A program made the translations under genes and the position numbers. Positions 1 to 9,500 of a stretch of DNA of 64,000 nucleotides are shown piece after piece. Every line of letters starts with the position of its first letter. The stretch's first letter is position 1. The stretch comes from Ferruginibacter lapsinanis (lineage in GTDB: Bacteria; Bacteroidota; Bacteroidia; Chitinophagales; Chitinophagaceae). A model generated the notes under the pieces. It was not told where the DNA came from. It did no database searches and saw nothing but the letters and a program-made list of their open reading frames with translations. The stretch covers positions 372,001 to 436,000 of the forward strand of contig NZ_CP086063.1 in assembly GCF_020783315.1 (NCBI RefSeq), read 5' to 3'.

Positions 1-980
1 TGACCACTTGGAGCTATACCAGTGGTATAAGGACCTGCATTTCCTTTTCTAATCAGGATCGTACGCAAATTAATATTATCTGCACCACTCATTCCACTTG
101 TTATTCTTCCTCCCCAATACAAACGAGCATACTTGATAGTATTGGTACCGGCAGGAAGCACAAGGTCTGCAGAAGATGAATTGAATGTAGGATTTAATCC
201 GGACCCGGTTAATTGCAGATCAAAGAACAGGTCATCTGTTCCACTTTCGTTACTTGCCGAAGTGTGTACTTCTACCTGTATGGTATTGTTACCATTAACA
301 AATGGTGCACCGGAAGGGACAGTAAAACTTGTAATTGTTTCAGGTTCGATGTCACCCATCGCATCTGTATTATAATCAGGTGTACCGACATTCATATTTA
401 TTCTACCCACTTCAATTCCATTTACATATACAACTGCACCATCATCTAAATTCAATTCGAATATAAACTTATCATGATCTGCCGGATCGAAATTTATTGT
501 TTTGGTGAAGTAATATGTTCTGCGATCGGTAAGCGTTGTATTTACGCCTCCCGTAGGGCCGTAGCCTAATGGTGCACTGCCCGGACCACCTGCAAGTGTA
601 GTAACATTAGGCCAACCCGCTGGCTGGCTGTTTGCATTGGAATAATTCCATGAACTTCCGTATGACACAAGTGAAACAGGCGTTCCTCCTCCATCAATAT
701 CAACAAACTGCATGTTTGAATTATCATTACCATACTGGCTTGTTGTTCCATTAGCATAATTACCATAATCATTCATACGGTATAATAATTCATCACCGTT
801 TGCACTATCCATGCGCATGCTTGTATTACCAAACATTATATGCCCTCCTTTTAAGCTATTGGAATAGATTTGGTTATACGGTCTTATTACTTGAGCCGTA
901 GAATAAATAGATGAACAAAGTATAATGAAGATTGTATAAAACTTTAATCTGCCATTTTTTAGTGGGGTAAAAATTTTCAT
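1..980 (-). CDS. Secreted beta-sandwich protein, N-terminal part (cut by window edge)
   Basis: Reading leftward from an ATG at 980 the frame stays open to base 1, giving about 326 residues with no stop, so the C-terminus lies outside the window. Residues 1-30 form a signal peptide (hydrophobic FYTIFIILCSSIYS, then TAQ). Around residues 130-225 there is a jelly-roll-like pattern (DDGAVVYVNGIEVGR, later NNTIQVEVHTSASNESGTDD) of the kind seen beside metallophosphoesterase and lamin-tail modules in bacterial secreted proteins. A second beta-rich segment with YARLYWGGRI follows near residue 285, typical of large Bacteroidota surface proteins. No catalytic motif is visible in the part present. A T9SS sorting domain would be expected in the missing portion, but this cannot be seen. 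The function is unknown. Confidence 0.75.
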   Translation of the reverse strand, partial: MKIFTPLKNGRLKFYTIFIILCSSIYSTAQVIRPYNQIYSNSLKGGHIMFGNTSMRMDSANGDELLYRMNDYGNYANGTTSQYGNDNSNMQFVDIDGGGTPVSLVSYGSSWNYSNANSQPAGWPNVTTLAGGPGSAPLGYGPTGGVNTTLTDRRTYYFTKTINFDPADHDKFIFELNLDDGAVVYVNGIEVGRINMNVGTPDYNTDAMGDIEPETITSFTVPSGAPFVNGNNTIQVEVHTSASNESGTDDLFFDLQLTGSGLNPTFNSSSADLVLPAGTNTIKYARLYWGGRITSGMSGADNINLRTILIRKGNAGPYTTGIAPSG

Positions 981-1305
981 GACTGGGTCTGTTTATGGTT
1001 AACAAATAAGTTCCCCATATGATATTGCAGGATCGAAAATTCAAACTGAAAGGGTTCTTACAGGAATTGAAATTAGCTGTTCACTATTTGCACATTATGC
1101 TGGAAGTTATAAAGGGCGGATCTCGTTCTTAGAAGTATATAAGAAAACAACTCTTAAAAGAATCGTAAACCAGGTACGGCTATGTATGCTTCTATTCGGT
1201 CTACTAAGTTACTTTTTTAATTATTAAATGCAAATAAACCCGACTATCTTTTTATATTATCTTACTACGAAATGACTTACTTGTAGTTACATATATTATC
1301 CGTTT
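981..1305. other. Intergenic gap with no recognised gene
   Basis: This A/T-rich stretch of 325 bases lies between the start of the partial secreted gene and the end of the DPP4 gene, both on the minus strand. I find no open frame with a plausible start, no tRNA-like fold and no clean TAnnTTTG box on the minus strand. The promoter of the secreted gene presumably lies near its right-to-left upstream side, but I cannot place it. Confidence 0.5.
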
Positions 1306-3471
1306 TTATTTTGCACCCGGAGGACAATTTTTCCTTAAATAATCGGTGTAGATATTAGATAAATGTGCTCTTGTGCCTTCTCCTTCAGAGAGGCTGTGTG
1401 TTCTGTTAGGATAAGGCATAAACTGAAATAACTTATTATATTTTATCAGTTCATTCACCAATGCTTCGGCATTGCTATAATGCACATTATCGTCGCCTGT
1501 ACCGTGTATCACCAACAAGTTCCCTTTCAAATTTTTTACATAATTGATAGCGGAACCTTTTACAAAATCTTCTCTGTTTTCCTGCGGTAAGCCCATGTAT
1601 CTTTCTTCATAAATATTATCATAAAACAGCAAATTATCTAGTGCTGCAATAGATATACCTGTTTTAAAAAGTTCCGGATATTGAAACAGTAGATGCAAGG
1701 TTGTAGAACCTCCTCCACTCCATCCCCAAACAGCCACTCTGTCTTTATCGATGTAAGGTTTATCTATTATTTTTTTTGCTGCCATCGCAATATCTCTCAC
1801 ATTAATTCTACCGATATTTCTGTAAATAGCTTTACGCCATGCTGCTCCTTTCAAAGATGGCGTTCCTCTGTTGTCTACCGACACCTGAAAGTATCCTTCG
1901 GCACTCATATCTCCATCATACAAAAAATTATTCTGATTCCCGTATTCATCTGTTACTGTACTACTACCCGGCTCACCATACACATAAAATACGATCGGAT
2001 ATTTTTTTGTGCTATCGAAATTGATCGGCTTGTTGATCCAGGCATCTAGCGTCACTCCATCTTCTGTAGTGATCTTCGTATACTCAACTGTGGTGTTGGG
2101 AATTTCTGTAAAATCTGCTGAAGTTAAAGGCATTTTGTTTTGCAAATTGACCCATTCTTCTACAGGAGGTACTTTATAGCTACTGAAAGAATGCTTTGCC
2201 CATCTTGCATTTGGAGAGAGCGTATAGTCATTCGTTCCTTTTAAAGAGAGATTAGATATAGCTTCAGGTTGTTTGCTTTTACCATCCAATTTTACTCTAT
2301 ACAAATACAATTGCGTTGCATTATCCGGCGAAGCCATAAAATAAACATATCCGCCTTTGGTGTCTATACACTTGATATTCTGAATATCATATTTCCCAAT
2401 AGTGAGCAATGTTTCTTTTTTACCATCACTGCTTAGTTTGTAGATATGTCTCCACCCATCCTTTTCACTAACCCACAGAAATTCCTTTCCGTTGTTCAGC
2501 CATTCCCATCCTGTAGGATCATCATTATTCCAGTAATCCTTTGTTTCGATCCATGAATTATTACTTTCAGTATAAAAAGAATAACTGCTGCCATTAACAG
2601 TATTACAATAAAACAATTTACTTACCTGTTGTTTCCTATTTAATTGCTGAATAACTAAAGTTTTAGCATCATTCCATTCCATCCGGGTAATATAGTGCTG
2701 TTGCGGATCTCCTTCAACATTCATCCATTTTATATTACCACTGTTTACATTGATAACACCTATTCTTGCAGGAGATGGAGACTCCCCCACTTTGGGATAC
2801 TCTACCGGTATCACTCTTGAATAAATAGAGTCTGTTGTATTCAGCATATAGTAATCCCTTATCTTGGTAGCATCAATTTGCCAAAAAGCAATCGATTGTC
2901 CGTCAGGACTCCAACGAAAACCATCTCTGCATTGAAACTCTTCTTCATACACCCAATCAAAAGTACCATTGATCAATTTTCGTGTACCATCAAACGTTAG
3001 TTGCTTTATTTTGTTTGACAAAATATCTTCTACATAAATATTTTTTTCGCTTACGTAAGCTACCGATCTTCCGTCAGGAGAGAGTTTTGCATACATCAAC
3101 GATTGCGGTGTTAATGTAGCCCCCAGTTTTGACAATTTTTTTGAAGGAATATCCAACACCCAATAATCGCCCCTGGTTTTATAACGCCACACTCTGGCAG
3201 TGTTTGTAAAAATCAATATTTTGTTATTGTCAGCGCTGATACTAAACGCCGCTACAGATGTTGGTAATCCAGCCAGTAATTCAGGGTCAACCAGATGTGT
3301 TTCTGCTCCGGTTGCCAGATCTATTTTTAAAATGCTTTTGCCGGTCAGCTTATAATAGCCATTTCCATCACTTGTCCATTTTATACCATCTCTTGGAAAT
3401 TGTGCTGATAGTGTTTGAACCGAAAAAACAACAATAATTATAAGCAGCCATTTATGCGTTTTAATACCCAT
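1306..3471 (-). CDS. Dipeptidyl peptidase IV (S9B family), secreted
   Basis: This 721-residue protein has a signal peptide (residues 1-23, ending LSA-Q), an N-terminal beta-propeller, and a C-terminal alpha/beta-hydrolase domain. The nucleophile is Ser585 in GWSGGG, the acid is Asp660 or 661 in HGTGDDNVHY, and the base is His692 in NRTHSL. The double-Glu segment WVYEEEF near residue 175 is the S9B signature that holds the substrate N-terminus. The family removes X-Pro or X-Ala dipeptides from peptide N-termini. In Bacteroidota it is usually periplasmic and finishes digestion of imported oligopeptides. The length matches the family and the gene is complete. It runs toward the partial secreted gene with a long gap, so it is probably monocistronic. 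A neighbouring DPP specificity cannot be excluded. Confidence 0.93.
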   Translation of the reverse strand: MGIKTHKWLLIIIVVFSVQTLSAQFPRDGIKWTSDGNGYYKLTGKSILKIDLATGAETHLVDPELLAGLPTSVAAFSISADNNKILIFTNTARVWRYKTRGDYWVLDIPSKKLSKLGATLTPQSLMYAKLSPDGRSVAYVSEKNIYVEDILSNKIKQLTFDGTRKLINGTFDWVYEEEFQCRDGFRWSPDGQSIAFWQIDATKIRDYYMLNTTDSIYSRVIPVEYPKVGESPSPARIGVINVNSGNIKWMNVEGDPQQHYITRMEWNDAKTLVIQQLNRKQQVSKLFYCNTVNGSSYSFYTESNNSWIETKDYWNNDDPTGWEWLNNGKEFLWVSEKDGWRHIYKLSSDGKKETLLTIGKYDIQNIKCIDTKGGYVYFMASPDNATQLYLYRVKLDGKSKQPEAISNLSLKGTNDYTLSPNARWAKHSFSSYKVPPVEEWVNLQNKMPLTSADFTEIPNTTVEYTKITTEDGVTLDAWINKPINFDSTKKYPIVFYVYGEPGSSTVTDEYGNQNNFLYDGDMSAEGYFQVSVDNRGTPSLKGAAWRKAIYRNIGRINVRDIAMAAKKIIDKPYIDKDRVAVWGWSGGGSTTLHLLFQYPELFKTGISIAALDNLLFYDNIYEERYMGLPQENREDFVKGSAINYVKNLKGNLLVIHGTGDDNVHYSNAEALVNELIKYNKLFQFMPYPNRTHSLSEGEGTRAHLSNIYTDYLRKNCPPGAK

Positions 3472-3540
3472 ATATTTACATTTATAGGACTAAATTAAAC
3501 AAATACCCCCTGTTATAATTACCATTCGTATAAAAGAATT

Positions 3541-3548
3541 TATTTTTG
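3541..3548 (+). promoter_or_regulatory. Candidate -7 promoter box for the S4-domain gene
   Basis: TATTTTTG fits the Bacteroidota TAnnTTTG consensus and ends three bases before the ATG at 3552. No clear TTG -33 element is seen at the usual spacing, so the support is only moderate. Confidence 0.35.
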
Positions 3549-3551
3549 AAT

Positions 3552-3944
3552 ATGGAAATTGAAAAACTCAGGCTGGACAAGTATTTATGGGCTATCCGAC
3601 TTTTTAAAACAAGAAGCCAGGCGGCTGATGCATGCGATAAAAACAAGGTGAAATATAAAGGAGATAATGTAAAAGCATCTAAGACGGTAAATATTGGCGA
3701 TGAATATGAAGTAAAGACCGAGGCTAAACGCTGGATCATAAAAGTAACGGGATTATTACCGAAAAGAGTTCAGTACAGCGAAGCAATTAAGTTTTATGAA
3801 GATATTACTCCAGTTGAAGAATTAGACCGCATCAAATTTCAGGCGGCTGTTTTTCATACCGGTAAAAGAATGAGTAAGCAAGGCAGACCGACAAAAAAAG
3901 ACAAAAGAGACCTGGACGATTTTACACAATGGAATACGGATTAA
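3552..3944 (+). CDS. S4-domain RNA-binding protein, Hsp15 family
   Basis: This 130-residue protein begins with an S4 RNA-binding domain (LRLDKYLWAIRLFKTRSQA; then KVKYKGDNVKASKTVNIGD), followed by a basic tail rich in Lys and Arg. E. coli Hsp15 (HslR) has this order and binds the 50S subunit carrying stalled nascent chains; the same role is inferred here. I chose the ATG at 3552. An in-frame TTG at 3546 lies inside a TATTTTTG promoter-like box, so it is more likely promoter than start. If that box is used, the mRNA leader would be nearly absent. It is divergent from the DPP4 gene and followed by trmD after 65 bases. Confidence 0.85.
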   Translation: MEIEKLRLDKYLWAIRLFKTRSQAADACDKNKVKYKGDNVKASKTVNIGDEYEVKTEAKRWIIKVTGLLPKRVQYSEAIKFYEDITPVEELDRIKFQAAVFHTGKRMSKQGRPTKKDKRDLDDFTQWNTD

Positions 3945-3997
3945 AGAGATTTCCCCGAATTCTTTTCATCTTGAAAAAGATTCAATTTACAAATGCA

Positions 3998-4005
3998 TAA
4001 GTTTG
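3998..4005 (+). promoter_or_regulatory. Candidate -7 promoter box for trmD
   Basis: TAAGTTTG fits TAnnTTTG. A TTG lies at 3971-3973, 24 bases upstream, slightly longer than the usual 19-20. The ATG follows four bases later, implying a very short leader. Confidence 0.4.
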
Positions 4006-4009
4006 AAGT

Positions 4010-4687
4010 ATGAAAATAGATATTATTTCGGTAGTGCCGGATTTATTACAGAGTCCTTTTGCACATTCAATCATGAAGAGAGCAAAGGACAAAGGTTTGC
4101 TGGAAGTGAATGTGATCAATCTAAGGGAGTATACTACCTACGCCAGAGCACAGGTTGATGACTACCAGTTTGGCGGGGGGGCGGGCATGGTAATGATGGT
4201 AGAGCCCTTGGTAAATGCTATCGAAAGTTTACAAAAAAAAACTACTTATGATGAGATCATTTTCCTGACTCCGGATGGAGAAACCTTCAATCAGAAAACA
4301 GCCAATCATCTATCTCTGAAAAAGAATTTATTGTTGATCTGTGGTCATTATAAAGGTATTGATCAGCGTGTAAGAGACCATTTCATAACCAAAGAGATCT
4401 CTATAGGTGATTATGTATTAAGCGGAGGAGAATTGGCAGCCGCAGTTTTGGTAGATGCTATTGGCAGGCTGATACCCGGTGTTTTAAATGATGAGACTTC
4501 TGCTCTCACAGATTCGTTTCAAGACAACTTATTAGCCCCTCCTGTATATACCCGGCCTGAGGAATTCAGGGGCTGGAAAGTGCCCGAAATTCTCCTGAGC
4601 GGCAATCATGCTAAAATTGACCAATGGCGTCAAGAGCAGGCCCACAAAAGAACACAGGAAAAAAGACCAGATTTATTGGAGGAATAA
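4010..4687 (+). CDS. trmD: tRNA (guanine-N1-)-methyltransferase
   Basis: This 225-residue protein of normal TrmD length uses S-adenosylmethionine to methylate G37 of tRNAs next to the anticodon, which prevents +1 frameshifts. Visible family motifs are the N-terminal [13 protein letters not shown], the substrate loop [14 protein letters not shown] near residues 55-68, and the trefoil-knot cofactor loop running from [15 protein letters not shown] to [15 protein letters not shown] (residues about 105-145). It is an orthodox cytoplasmic housekeeping enzyme. In many bacteria trmD sits with rpsP, rimM and rplS. Here it does not: an S4 protein precedes it and a tRNA-Glu gene follows. Confidence 0.97.
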   Translation: MKIDIISVVPDLLQSPFAHSIMKRAKDKGLLEVNVINLREYTTYARAQVDDYQFGGGAGMVMMVEPLVNAIESLQKKTTYDEIIFLTPDGETFNQKTANHLSLKKNLLLICGHYKGIDQRVRDHFITKEISIGDYVLSGGELAAAVLVDAIGRLIPGVLNDETSALTDSFQDNLLAPPVYTRPEEFRGWKVPEILLSGNHAKIDQWRQEQAHKRTQEKRPDLLEE

Positions 4688-4699
4688 TTCAGAAATATT

Positions 4700-4729
4700 T
4701 TGCTTATTAACTGCCTAATACTATCTTTG
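4700..4729 (+). promoter_or_regulatory. Promoter of tRNA-Glu
   Basis: TTG at 4700-4702, a 19-base spacer and TATCTTTG at 4722-4729 make an almost ideal Bacteroidota sigma-A promoter. Transcription would start around 4735-4737, about a dozen bases before the mature tRNA. Confidence 0.75.
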
Positions 4730-4747
4730 CCGTCCATTAACAAAAAC

Positions 4748-4819
4748 GCCGCGTTGGTCAAGAGGTTAAGACGCCTCCCTTTCACGGAGGAATCACGGGT
4801 TCGAGTCCCGTACGTGGTA
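4748..4819 (+). tRNA. tRNA-Glu (anticodon TTC)
   Basis: The 72 bases fold into a cloverleaf. The 7-bp acceptor stem pairs GCCGCGT with ACGTGGT (two G-U pairs). The D arm closes with GTC/GAC. The anticodon stem CCTCC/GGAGG carries the loop CTTTCAC with TTC at 4781-4783. The T arm is ACGGG-TTCGAGT-CCCGT. The discriminator is A at 4819. CCA is not encoded and must be added after transcription. A strong promoter precedes it and a terminator follows, so it is a single-gene unit. Confidence 0.95.
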
Positions 4820-4824
4820 CAAAA

Positions 4825-4853
4825 AAGCTTCAACACATGTTGAGGCTTTTTTC
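4825..4853 (+). terminator. Rho-independent terminator after tRNA-Glu
   Basis: The stem AAGCTTCAAC / GTTGAGGCTT (10 bp, one G-U) with loop ACAT is followed by a T run on the plus strand. Confidence 0.85.
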
Positions 4854-4892
4854 GTTTTATCACTACCTTCATTGTTTATATTATTTTTTTAT

Positions 4893-5816
4893 ATGATAAG
4901 AATACTCATTCTCCTAGGTGGTATTGCATATGCAGGATCGCCGCTGTTTGCTCAAACTCCAAAAGTTTCATCAGGCTCAGTAAAACGTTTCGAAAATTTT
5001 GCATCAAAATACGTTGATGCAAGAAACATAGATGTATGGCTGCCCAAAGGATATAGTACTAAAAAAAAATACCAGGTATTATATATGCATGATGGACAAA
5101 TGCTTTTTGACAGCGCTATTACGTGGAATCATCAGGCATGGGAAGTGGATGAAGTGGTAGGAAAGCTTATCAGCCAAAAGAAAATAAAACCATGCATTGT
5201 GGTGGGTATATGGAATAGCGGAGCCAACAGAGATATCGATTATGTTCCTCAAAAACCTTTTGAAACAATTTCCCCTGCTCAACAGGATTCATTATTGAAA
5301 GTAAGAAAACCAGACGGCTCTCCTGCCTTCTCTGGTAAAGTACGATCTGATAAGTACCTAAAATTCTTAGTGACCGAGTTAAAACCTTTTATCGACAAAA
5401 CATTTTCTACATTAAGCGATAGAAAAAATACTTTTATTGCCGGCTCCAGTAAAGGAGGATTAATCTCGATGTATGCTATCTGCGAATACCCTGCAATATT
5501 TGGGGGTGCCGCATGCCTTTCTACACATTGGACAGGTGTATACACTTCAGACAACAACCCTATTCCCGATAAGATATTACAATATTTATCTGTCCATTTA
5601 CCCTCTCCTAAAAACCACCGTATCTATTTTGACTATGGCACAGAAACACTGGATGTTTTATATGAAAGATTCCAACTGAAAGCTGATGCGATCATGAAAG
5701 CAAAAGGATATACTACCACAAACTGGATCACAAAAAAATTTCAGGGAGATGACCATAGTGAAAATGCATGGAGAAAAAGATTGCATATACCTATGACATT
5801 CTTACTGAATAAATAA
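4893..5816 (+). CDS. Secreted alpha/beta-hydrolase, esterase D / enterochelin esterase-like
   Basis: This is a 307-residue protein counted from the ATG at 4893; an in-frame TTG at 4872 would add seven hydrophobic residues and looks spurious. A signal peptide covers residues 1-20 (IRILILLGGIAYAGSPLFAQ). The putative-esterase (PF00756) pattern is clear: MHDGQMLFD near residue 70, the nucleophile elbow GSSKGGLISMYA near residue 185 with its central Ser, and a closing His in GDDHSENAWRKRL. The family cleaves ester or amide bonds in diverse small substrates; the natural substrate cannot be told from the sequence. It ends three bases before the convergent membrane-protein gene. Confidence 0.85.
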   Translation: MIRILILLGGIAYAGSPLFAQTPKVSSGSVKRFENFASKYVDARNIDVWLPKGYSTKKKYQVLYMHDGQMLFDSAITWNHQAWEVDEVVGKLISQKKIKPCIVVGIWNSGANRDIDYVPQKPFETISPAQQDSLLKVRKPDGSPAFSGKVRSDKYLKFLVTELKPFIDKTFSTLSDRKNTFIAGSSKGGLISMYAICEYPAIFGGAACLSTHWTGVYTSDNNPIPDKILQYLSVHLPSPKNHRIYFDYGTETLDVLYERFQLKADAIMKAKGYTTTNWITKKFQGDDHSENAWRKRLHIPMTFLLNK

Positions 5817-5819
5817 TTT

Positions 5820-6464
5820 TCAGCGGTGACGCTTTTTCTTGTTTTCCATTCTTCCGATTACTACAAACAAAGCCGAAATGAAGTAAAATAAAACTGTAAG
5901 CATTACAGCATTAAACAATGCTCTGGTCATCCCGATCTGACTGACATCAATAAAAGGATAAGGATAGAAACCAGATACACTCCCCCGAAAGATCACGAAT
6001 ACGGCGTAGACAAAAGGATATATCAACCAGGGGAAAATACTTTTAAAATGCAATTCATCCTTCAACATCAACACTAGCCAATAAAGTAAAAACATCACAG
6101 GAATTACCGAATGCAGCAATTCATCTACGATCCTTTGCAAGCCTTGCGGATTCCACAAAAACCTCAGTATTACGTTATATACTAATCCGACAACAAAAAT
6201 ATATACAGTAACCGCTGCAAATGTTTTTTGTTTGGAAAAAAAAAGTCCCCAACGAGAATCCGGCAGCAATGATAATGTAGTACAACATACTGCTACAATA
6301 ATATTGGTAAGAATTGTAAAATAACTAAAATAACGAATCAGCAATTCTGGTGTAGATGCTATTTTGCTGGTAATGTTAATGTAAAACTGTGCTATCAATG
6401 CAAACCATCCTAAAGCTCCTACTATTGCCAGATATACTTTGCCGGATAAGTTTTGTTGTGGCAT
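5820..6464 (-). CDS. Pr6Pr-type integral membrane protein
   Basis: This 214-residue protein has about six hydrophobic helices separated by short loops (for example ALGWFALIAQFYI, FTILTNIIVAVCCTTLSLL, TVYIFVVGLVYNVIL, SVIPVMFLLYWLVLML) and a basic tail NKKKRHR. The ordering RYFSYFTILTNI, then ELLHSVIPVMFLLYW, then YPFIDVSQIG matches the bacterial Pr6Pr family. Its biochemical role is not established. The gene is divergent from nothing close upstream and convergent with the esterase; no operon partner is visible. Location in the cytoplasmic membrane is predicted from hydrophobicity only. Confidence 0.75.
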   Translation of the reverse strand: MPQQNLSGKVYLAIVGALGWFALIAQFYINITSKIASTPELLIRYFSYFTILTNIIVAVCCTTLSLLPDSRWGLFFSKQKTFAAVTVYIFVVGLVYNVILRFLWNPQGLQRIVDELLHSVIPVMFLLYWLVLMLKDELHFKSIFPWLIYPFVYAVFVIFRGSVSGFYPYPFIDVSQIGMTRALFNAVMLTVLFYFISALFVVIGRMENKKKRHR

Positions 6465-6537
6465 ATCTATTGTATAAAAATTGTACTATATAAATATATC
6501 CAATTTTTACATAAAGACAATTTCTTGTTTAAATAAA

Positions 6538-6564
6538 GATGGGTTGCCATAAAAGCAACCCATC
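6538..6564 (-). terminator. Terminator of the T9SS metalloprotease gene
   Basis: A perfect 10-bp stem GATGGGTTGC / GCAACCCATC with a 7-base loop lies just beyond the stop at 6592. In the minus-strand direction it is followed by TTTATTT. Confidence 0.75.
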
Positions 6565-6591
6565 TTATTTGTTCAAACCTGTATTATCTTC

Positions 6592-9500
6592 CTATTGTTT
6601 TACAATTTTTGTACTTGATATAGTAGTCTTACCATTCATTATTTTCACCAGATAAACACCCTTTGGTAAAGTAGAAATATCTATTTGTGAATTTATTAAT
6701 GCTGTTTTCTTAGTTAATACCTGACGTCCATTAATGTCAAATAAACGAATTTCTGATGCACCTTCATATCCTGTAAGATTAACATTTACTGTATTTCTTG
6801 CCGGATTAGGATATATCTCTACCAACTGCTTGTTTTTATTAACAGTAACAAAATCACTCACTACTTTAGAAGCAGTTCCCGTAGCTACTTTCAAGGTATA
6901 ACAAACAGATGCACTGTAAGCACTATTGTATCCGTACACTCTAACGTAGTAAGTGCCTGCTGCTGCAGTATAATTAATTGTTTCTGCTGTAGTACCGCTG
7001 TTTTGAGAAATACCCACCTGCGTTGTACCGTTACTGCTATACAATTTAACATCATAATCACCAGGCAATGTTCCTAACGTGATTGTAATTGTACCTCCTG
7101 TAGTAATTACAAATTTGTAATAATCTACATCAGTAGAAGTATTGATCAATCCGGTAACATTTGTATTCAACGGAATTTGTGCAGCACCGGAAACTGTACC
7201 ATTAGTAGCATTATCGTAGGTACTTACACAACTTGTACTAACAGATGTAGTAGCATTCAAAGCATAACAAACTGTTGTACTGAATGCACCGCTGTAACCA
7301 ATTACTTTTATGTAATAAGTTCCTGCAGCCTGGCTTGTTAACGCTATAGACTCGTTTGTTGTAGACGCATTTTCTGAGGCCCCCAACTGAGTACCAGCAG
7401 CATTATATACATACAGATCATAGTCTCCTGGCAAATTGCTAAGTGCCACTGTAATGTTACCAGTAGTGGTTGTTACTATTTTATAATAATCGATATCTGT
7501 AGATGAACCGATTGCCGCAGATATTGGAGTGCCTGTAGCAATAGCAGCGGCAGTTGCTAAAGTTTCATTAGCCTCATAAGCAGTAGTACAGGTTGTTGTT
7601 ACTGCTGCTGTGGTAAACTGTGATGCGGTTGCTACACTTGTTCCGCTTGTACAATTTGTGGTCACTCTCCAATCATAAGTAGAGGAAGCTGTTAAGCCAC
7701 TCAATGCAACAGATGTTGATGTAGTTGCTGTTGCCGCATTTATCCATGTTGATGATGAGGTTAGTTTATAATCTACTACATAACTTAATGCCCCACTAAC
7801 TGCAGTCCAGTTTATCGTTGCACTGTTTGTAGTAATAGCAGAAGAAGTTAAACCGCTCGGTGCATTACAAACAGCAGGAGCTGTTGTTGTAAACTGTGCC
7901 TGTACAGCAGTACCACTTCCTGAAGTACAAGTCGCCTTCACTCTCCAATCATAGGTAGATGCTTGTGTTAAACCTGATAATACCACAGATGTAGCAGTAG
8001 TAGCAGTTGCTGCGCTTACCCATGTTGATGAAGACGTTAATTTATAATCTACCGCATAACTAATTGCTCCGCTAACTGCAGTCCAGCTCACTGTTGCAGT
8101 ATTATTACCAATTACCGAAGAAGCTAAACCAGTCGGGTTTCCACAAGCAACAGTACCTCCAATTGTAAAATTGGTATTACTGATATCAAAGAAAATATTT
8201 CCAACCGCTTCTATTTTAATTCTTGCTGTTGTAGTTGGAGTTGCAGGTATGGTTAATACCTCGCTACCATCATTTGGTGTGCTTGCAGCTAAGACTGTAG
8301 GGAATGTCTGACCTCCATCAGTTGACAAAGAAATTTTAACATTCGCACAGTTTATAGGAGTTCCTGCAGTACCATTCACACTCCAGGTAATAGTTTGAGA
8401 AGAGCCGCCAGCCCATGTAACAGCTGTATTAGGTGCCGTTACCGCAAAAGGACCGGTTGTGCTTGATATTGTTACATTTACATCATCGCTGTTGTTAGCA
8501 CCACCACCAGCATTATTATCTCTTACTGTCAGTCTGAAAGCCAATGTCCTTGCTACTGAAGGTAATTTCTCCCATGTATTTCCATTTGTACCATCAAGGA
8601 TAGACGCTAAAATCGGGAATGTTCGTGTAGGAGATGTTGTATATGTTCTTGAACGAAAAACAGGACCAGAAGTAGCAGTAGCACTAGGCATAGTGGTAGT
8701 TTTAGTTCCTGTATTGTATTGCTCCCATGTATAAGTTAACACATCACCTATGGTAGCATCTGTAGCTACTCCTGTTAATGCAAACGGAGTTGATTTAGGA
8801 ATGGTATAATCGGCTCCGGCATTAACTGTTGGTATTGCGTTACCCGTAGACGTTACTACTGCACAACTACCTCCACCCGTTGCTAATTTTATATAATCTG
8901 TAATTTGTTCTACACTTCTTGCATGAAAATAATCGTCGCTATGAGCTTGTACATCGGTAGTACCAGTAATACCGGCGTATCCCATAATTGTAGAACCGCT
9001 ACCTGGCTCCATTTGTGAAGCTGTACCTGTTTCATTGCTGAAAGTAAAAGTATGATTAGCTCCAAATTGATGCCCCATTTCATGTGTTGTGTAATCTACT
9101 ACAAACGGATCCCCTTCTGGATTTACATGAGATGTGAAAGCACTTCCTTTAGAGCCTGCTTTACAAACACATGCAATACAACCTGCATTACCATTATTAT
9201 TTGCAGCTGAAGATTCTTTATGCACCAGATGTCCGATATCATAATTAGCACTACCTATTACCGCATCAATTGTTTGTTGTGTTTTTGTATTCCATTCTGT
9301 TGACCATGGATCAGTAGATGGATTCAAATAAATGATCGCATCATTGTTAGCAATCAAATTCATATGTATGCCAAAGTCCCTTTCATAGATACCATTTGTT
9401 CTGGTAAGTAACGTAACCATTGCCGCCAATACTTTTGATTTGCGTTGTGCATCACTTGTCTCAGTTCCATCCAAAAAATATTGAGCATACTCACCTGTAC

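Noticed and set aside
3546..3548. TTG start for the S4-domain gene
   Set aside because: The TTG is the end of a TATTTTTG promoter-like box; the ATG six bases later gives the conserved N-terminus.
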